DNA from: Paenibacillus sp. NFR01
GTDB lineage: Bacteria; Bacillota; Bacilli; Paenibacillales; Paenibacillaceae
Assembly: GCF_900111565.1 (NCBI RefSeq)
Contig: NZ_FOIK01000001.1
Location: 961,309 to 1,025,308 of the forward strand
Direction: 5' to 3'
Length of the DNA: 64,000 nt
Shown: in pieces, positions 61,020 through 64,000 of the stretch
How the letters are laid out: each line of letters opens with the position of its first letter
Numbering within the stretch: the stretch's first letter is position 1
Notes under the pieces: model-generated
Database searches by the model: none
Told to the model about the DNA's origin: nothing
The model's input: the letters and a program-made list of their open reading frames with translations, nothing else
Position numbers and translations under genes: made by a program

Positions 61020-62765
61020 ATGCCAAGACGTTTCCTGCCAGCTTATTTGCCGCTGGGTTACAAACTGCTGGTATCGTATCTTTTGCTGGTGATGGTGCCG
61101 GTCATCGGAATCGGAAGCTTTGCCTACGTCTCGTCTGTCCGTTCCATCGAAGAACATACGCGGAGTAACCTGGAGGTAGCAGTCCGGCAGATCGGCAGCA
61201 ATATCGATTACCGGCTGAAGGATATTACCCGCAGCTCCGACGAGCTGTACGCCGACCAGATGCTCTCGCGGTATTTGACGGGATACCATTCCGGTTGGGA
61301 TAAATATAATATCATGTCCCAATACATTCTGCCGAGGCTGGAGAATGCCGCGAATCTGCCGAACCAGGAAGTCAAGCTGTCCCTGTATGTCGATAATCCG
61401 GGCCTCAGCGAATTTTATTACGTGGACAGCGACAATGCCAATGAAGGACGCCAGTATTCGCTTTATCATCTGGACCGCATCCAAAACAAGTCCTGGTACA
61501 AGGGTTTGTCCCTGCATTATGGTGCGAACGAATGGAAGCAGATTGAGACCGACGAAGCCACTGGCAGCATTTCGTATCTCCGCCCTTTGATCAACTACGA
61601 TACGCTGGAGATCAGCGGGCTGATCAAAATGACGGCGAAGATGAAATATATCTTCACCGATGTGGATGCCGGGCAGCTTGGAGAGGACAGCATTCTGTTT
61701 ATCGTGACCGGGGAGGATAAGCTCCTCTTCTCCAGCTCATGGAACGAGATCGAACCGGATATGCTCTCCGCATCGGCTTCAGGCCATATTCGCCAGCCGT
61801 CTTCCTTCATGCAGATCAAACAGCCAATCGGCAATATGAACGCCAGCGTCGTTGCATGGATTCCCTTATCCGCCTTGAAACACAATTCGGATGAAGTGAG
61901 GGATGTGACGATCTGGGTCTGCCTGACCGTGCTCCTGGTGCTCGGAGTGATCAGCGTGCTGATGTCGCAATATTTTTCGAGGCGCTTCCGGAGGCTTACC
62001 GATTTCCTGAAGTCCTTCCGCGAAGGGAACTTCCATACCCGGATTTCGCTCCGTGGGAACGATGAGTTCCGCGAAATTGGCAGCGCGTTCAACGAGATGG
62101 CCGCAACCATCCAGGAGCTGATCGACGAGGTCTACGCAAGCAATCTCGAGAAAAAGGAAACCGAGCTGCAAATGCTTCATTCGCAGATGAACCCTCACTT
62201 TCTCTACAATACCTTTTCTTCGATCAGCCGGATGGCCAAGCTCGGGGAGATTGACAAGCTCCATGAGATCATTCGCGCCTTGGCCCGCTTTTACCGGCTT
62301 AGCCTGCACCGGGGCGACAAAATCATTTCCGTCGAGCAGGAGCTGCAAATCGCCGAGTCCTATCTCTCGATCCAGCAGATCAAAAACGCCGGCCGGATCC
62401 ACGCCGGTTTCGAGGTTCATCCGGACGTCACGGCGTGGAGGACCGTAAAGTTTATTTTGCAGCCGTTTGTGGAAAACGCGCTCGAACACGCCTGGTACGC
62501 AGATACGATAACGGTAACGATCCGCGTTTTTCCGGAAGAGGGCAGGCTTATCTTCGAGGTGGAGGATAACGGACTCGGCATGAAGGAGGATATCATCGGC
62601 CTTGTGCTGGATCCGACGGATAAAGGCATCGGCTATGGCATCCGCAATGTGGACCAGCGGATCAAGCTGCAATACGGACGGGATTACGGCGTGCATATCC
62701 TCAGCTCGCTAGGCGAGGGAACGCGGATCCGGATTACCCTTCCTGCGGACGTCACACCTCAATGA
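61020..62765 (+). CDS. Sensor histidine kinase (YesM-like)
   Basis: The protein has 581 residues. Membrane helices lie at about 14-36 and 290-315, with an extracellular Cache-like sensor between them. HAMP follows (about 318-370), then the His_kinase domain with His393 in QMNPHFLYNTFSSISRMAK and an ATPase domain with NALEHAW, EDNGLGM and GIGYGIRNVDQRI. The kinase phosphorylates the YesN-like protein. Its stop overlaps the end of the convergent RNase J gene by 14 bp. The four-base gap to the regulator shows tight coupling. Confidence 0.9.
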   Translation: MPRRFLPAYLPLGYKLLVSYLLLVMVPVIGIGSFAYVSSVRSIEEHTRSNLEVAVRQIGSNIDYRLKDITRSSDELYADQMLSRYLTGYHSGWDKYNIMSQYILPRLENAANLPNQEVKLSLYVDNPGLSEFYYVDSDNANEGRQYSLYHLDRIQNKSWYKGLSLHYGANEWKQIETDEATGSISYLRPLINYDTLEISGLIKMTAKMKYIFTDVDAGQLGEDSILFIVTGEDKLLFSSSWNEIEPDMLSASASGHIRQPSSFMQIKQPIGNMNASVVAWIPLSALKHNSDEVRDVTIWVCLTVLLVLGVISVLMSQYFSRRFRRLTDFLKSFREGNFHTRISLRGNDEFREIGSAFNEMAATIQELIDEVYASNLEKKETELQMLHSQMNPHFLYNTFSSISRMAKLGEIDKLHEIIRALARFYRLSLHRGDKIISVEQELQIAESYLSIQQIKNAGRIHAGFEVHPDVTAWRTVKFILQPFVENALEHAWYADTITVTIRVFPEEGRLIFEVEDNGLGMKEDIIGLVLDPTDKGIGYGIRNVDQRIKLQYGRDYGVHILSSLGEGTRIRITLPADVTPQ

Positions 62766-64000
62766 TGATCGGGAGGATCATCGGCCGGCGTTTGGTTTTA
62801 TCGTAAAGATATTTGCCCAACGCATCCTTCAGCGTCTGCTTGATAACGTTCCACTGGCCCAGATCGGCTTCGTTCATTTTGTGCAGCGTATCTACGATAT
62901 GCCGGTTGATATCTTCCATGAGCTTTTCCGAATTGCGGATGTAAATGAACCCGCGGGAGATGGTATCCGGATCGCTTAGCAGCCGGCCATCCGTTTGGCT
63001 TAAGGTAAGGACCGTAATGAGAATGCCGTCCTCGGATAATTGCCGCCGGTCGCGGAGCACGACGTTTCCGATGTCGCCGATGCCCAGCCCATCCACGAAG
63101 ATCTGCCCGGCAGGGACCCGTCCCGATTGGCGGACCTTGCCTCCGGCAGACTCGACGACCTCACCGTTTTTCAATAAGAAGATATTCTCTGCCTGGACAC
63201 CGACCGCTTCCGCCAATAAACGATGATGATGCAGCATCCGGTATTCTCCGTGAATCGGAATGAAATACTCCGGTTTCATCAATGTCAGCATCAGCTTCAG
63301 TTCTTCCTGGCTGCCATGGCCGGACACATGCAGTTCGCTTTTGGAGCCGTAAATGACCTTCGCACCGAGCAGATAGAGGTTGTCCACGATGCGGGAGACA
63401 TTGCGTTCGTTGCCCGGAATCGGATTGGCGGCCAGCAGAACGGTATCGCCGCGGCTGATCTCCATCTGCCGGTTGCTTCCATTTGCCAGGCGGGATAAGG
63501 CCGCCATGGGTTCGCCTTGACTGCCTGTGCAGAGAACGGCCACCTCTTCCGGCGGAATTTTGGCGGCATCCGCAGGTTCGATCAGCATATCGTCCGGGAG
63601 GTTGAGATAGCCCAGTTCCTTCGATACCGCTACCACGTTCACCATGCTCCGGCCCAGCAATGCCAGCTTGCGTCCCGTCAGTGCCGCCGCATCGACGATC
63701 TGCTGCAGCCGATGGACATTGGAGGCGAAGGTGGAGATGAAGATGCGGCGGTCCGCCTTCTTGAAGGCTTCCTCGATATGTGTGCCGACAAGCTGCTCGG
63801 ACGGAGTGAAGCCGGGGCGTTCCGCATTGGTGCTTTCGGAGAGCAGAAACTTAACGCCTTTTTTCCCGATGTCGGCCATTTTATGAATGTCCGGATACTG
63901 CTTGTTGACCGGAGTCATATCGAACTTGAAGTCGCCGGTATGCACGACCGTTCCTTCCGGGGTATCGAAGACGACGCCCAGACAGTCCGGAATGCTGTGA
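62752..64000 (-). CDS. Ribonuclease J, partial
   Basis: The reading frame enters from the right edge and ends at 62752; about 415 of the usual 555 or so residues are present. HSIPDCLGVVFDTPEG, VVHTGDFKFD, FLLSESTNAERPG, the beta-CASP region (STFASNVHRLQQIVDAA, LCTGSQGEP, FIPIHGEYRMLHHH) and the C-terminus RRPMILPIIIEV are those of RNase J. The enzyme is a zinc-dependent 5'-3' exonuclease and endonuclease in mRNA decay. Whether it is J1 or J2 cannot be settled without the N-terminus. The annotated start of a shorter frame at 63945 is internal. Confidence 0.92.
   Translation of the reverse strand, partial: HSIPDCLGVVFDTPEGTVVHTGDFKFDMTPVNKQYPDIHKMADIGKKGVKFLLSESTNAERPGFTPSEQLVGTHIEEAFKKADRRIFISTFASNVHRLQQIVDAAALTGRKLALLGRSMVNVVAVSKELGYLNLPDDMLIEPADAAKIPPEEVAVLCTGSQGEPMAALSRLANGSNRQMEISRGDTVLLAANPIPGNERNVSRIVDNLYLLGAKVIYGSKSELHVSGHGSQEELKLMLTLMKPEYFIPIHGEYRMLHHHRLLAEAVGVQAENIFLLKNGEVVESAGGKVRQSGRVPAGQIFVDGLGIGDIGNVVLRDRRQLSEDGILITVLTLSQTDGRLLSDPDTISRGFIYIRNSEKLMEDINRHIVDTLHKMNEADLGQWNVIKQTLKDALGKYLYDKTKRRPMILPIIIEV

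Overview
The window looks like a chromosomal segment of a Paenibacillus-type Bacillota. The evidence is strong AGGAGG-like ribosome binding sites with frequent TTG and GTG starts, sigma-A promoters, a lysine riboswitch, a YesM/YesN-type two-component pair beside an LplA-like lipoprotein, RNase J at the right edge, and many TIM-barrel and Gfo/Idh/MocA sugar genes. No rRNA, tRNA, CRISPR, phage or insertion sequence was seen.

Left part (1-14850). After the end of an OsmC gene and a GNAT acetyltransferase comes the most notable locus: about 13.6 kb of sugar-handling genes in four transcription units. These are (A) GPH-type symporter, ROK sugar kinase and chemoreceptor; (B) a TetR regulator; (C) a TIM-barrel sugar isomerase-like protein and a Gfo/Idh/MocA dehydrogenase; (D) a second Gfo dehydrogenase, a second TIM-barrel protein, an AraC regulator fused to a GH39-like domain, and a pair resembling the alpha and beta (DUF6379) subunits of C-glycoside deglycosidase. 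Units A, C and D have the same promoter layout: a TTGC(A/C)A -35 box, a 17-bp spacer, and then an operator that begins exactly 12 bp after the -10 box. The same 24-bp operator lies in front of tetR in inverted orientation. I infer a TetR-controlled pathway: import a C-glycoside (or another 3-oxidisable glycoside), oxidise the sugar at C3, cleave the C-C bond by elimination, hydrate and reduce the released 2-hydroxy-3-keto-glucal to glucose, and phosphorylate it, with a dedicated chemoreceptor.

Middle part (14851-31400). This holds a MerR regulator with two aldo-keto reductases; a LacI regulator facing a DUF5605-type glycosidase and a third Gfo dehydrogenase, with a run of 15 G in the intergenic region; a MarR regulator with two old-yellow-enzyme reductases; a P1B-4 metal-efflux ATPase with a CsoR-family repressor and a frataxin-like (DUF1801) protein; a MerR/patatin divergon; and a CPA1 sodium/proton antiporter.

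Right part (31400-64000). A TetR/MFS efflux operon is followed by small spore-coat-like proteins, a MerR/DUF554 divergon, a lysine riboswitch with LysP permease, a MerR/SDR divergon, a bile-acid-symporter-family transporter, a second chemoreceptor, a WYL regulator with effector-binding proteins, a two-gene RNA end-repair operon (P-loop kinase-HD protein plus RNA ligase), an MFS exporter, a secreted GH81 beta-1,3-glucanase with four discoidin domains, and a solute-binding lipoprotein with a YesN/YesM pair. The window ends inside an RNase J gene.

All calls come from reading translated sequences and motifs. No alignments or searches were run.
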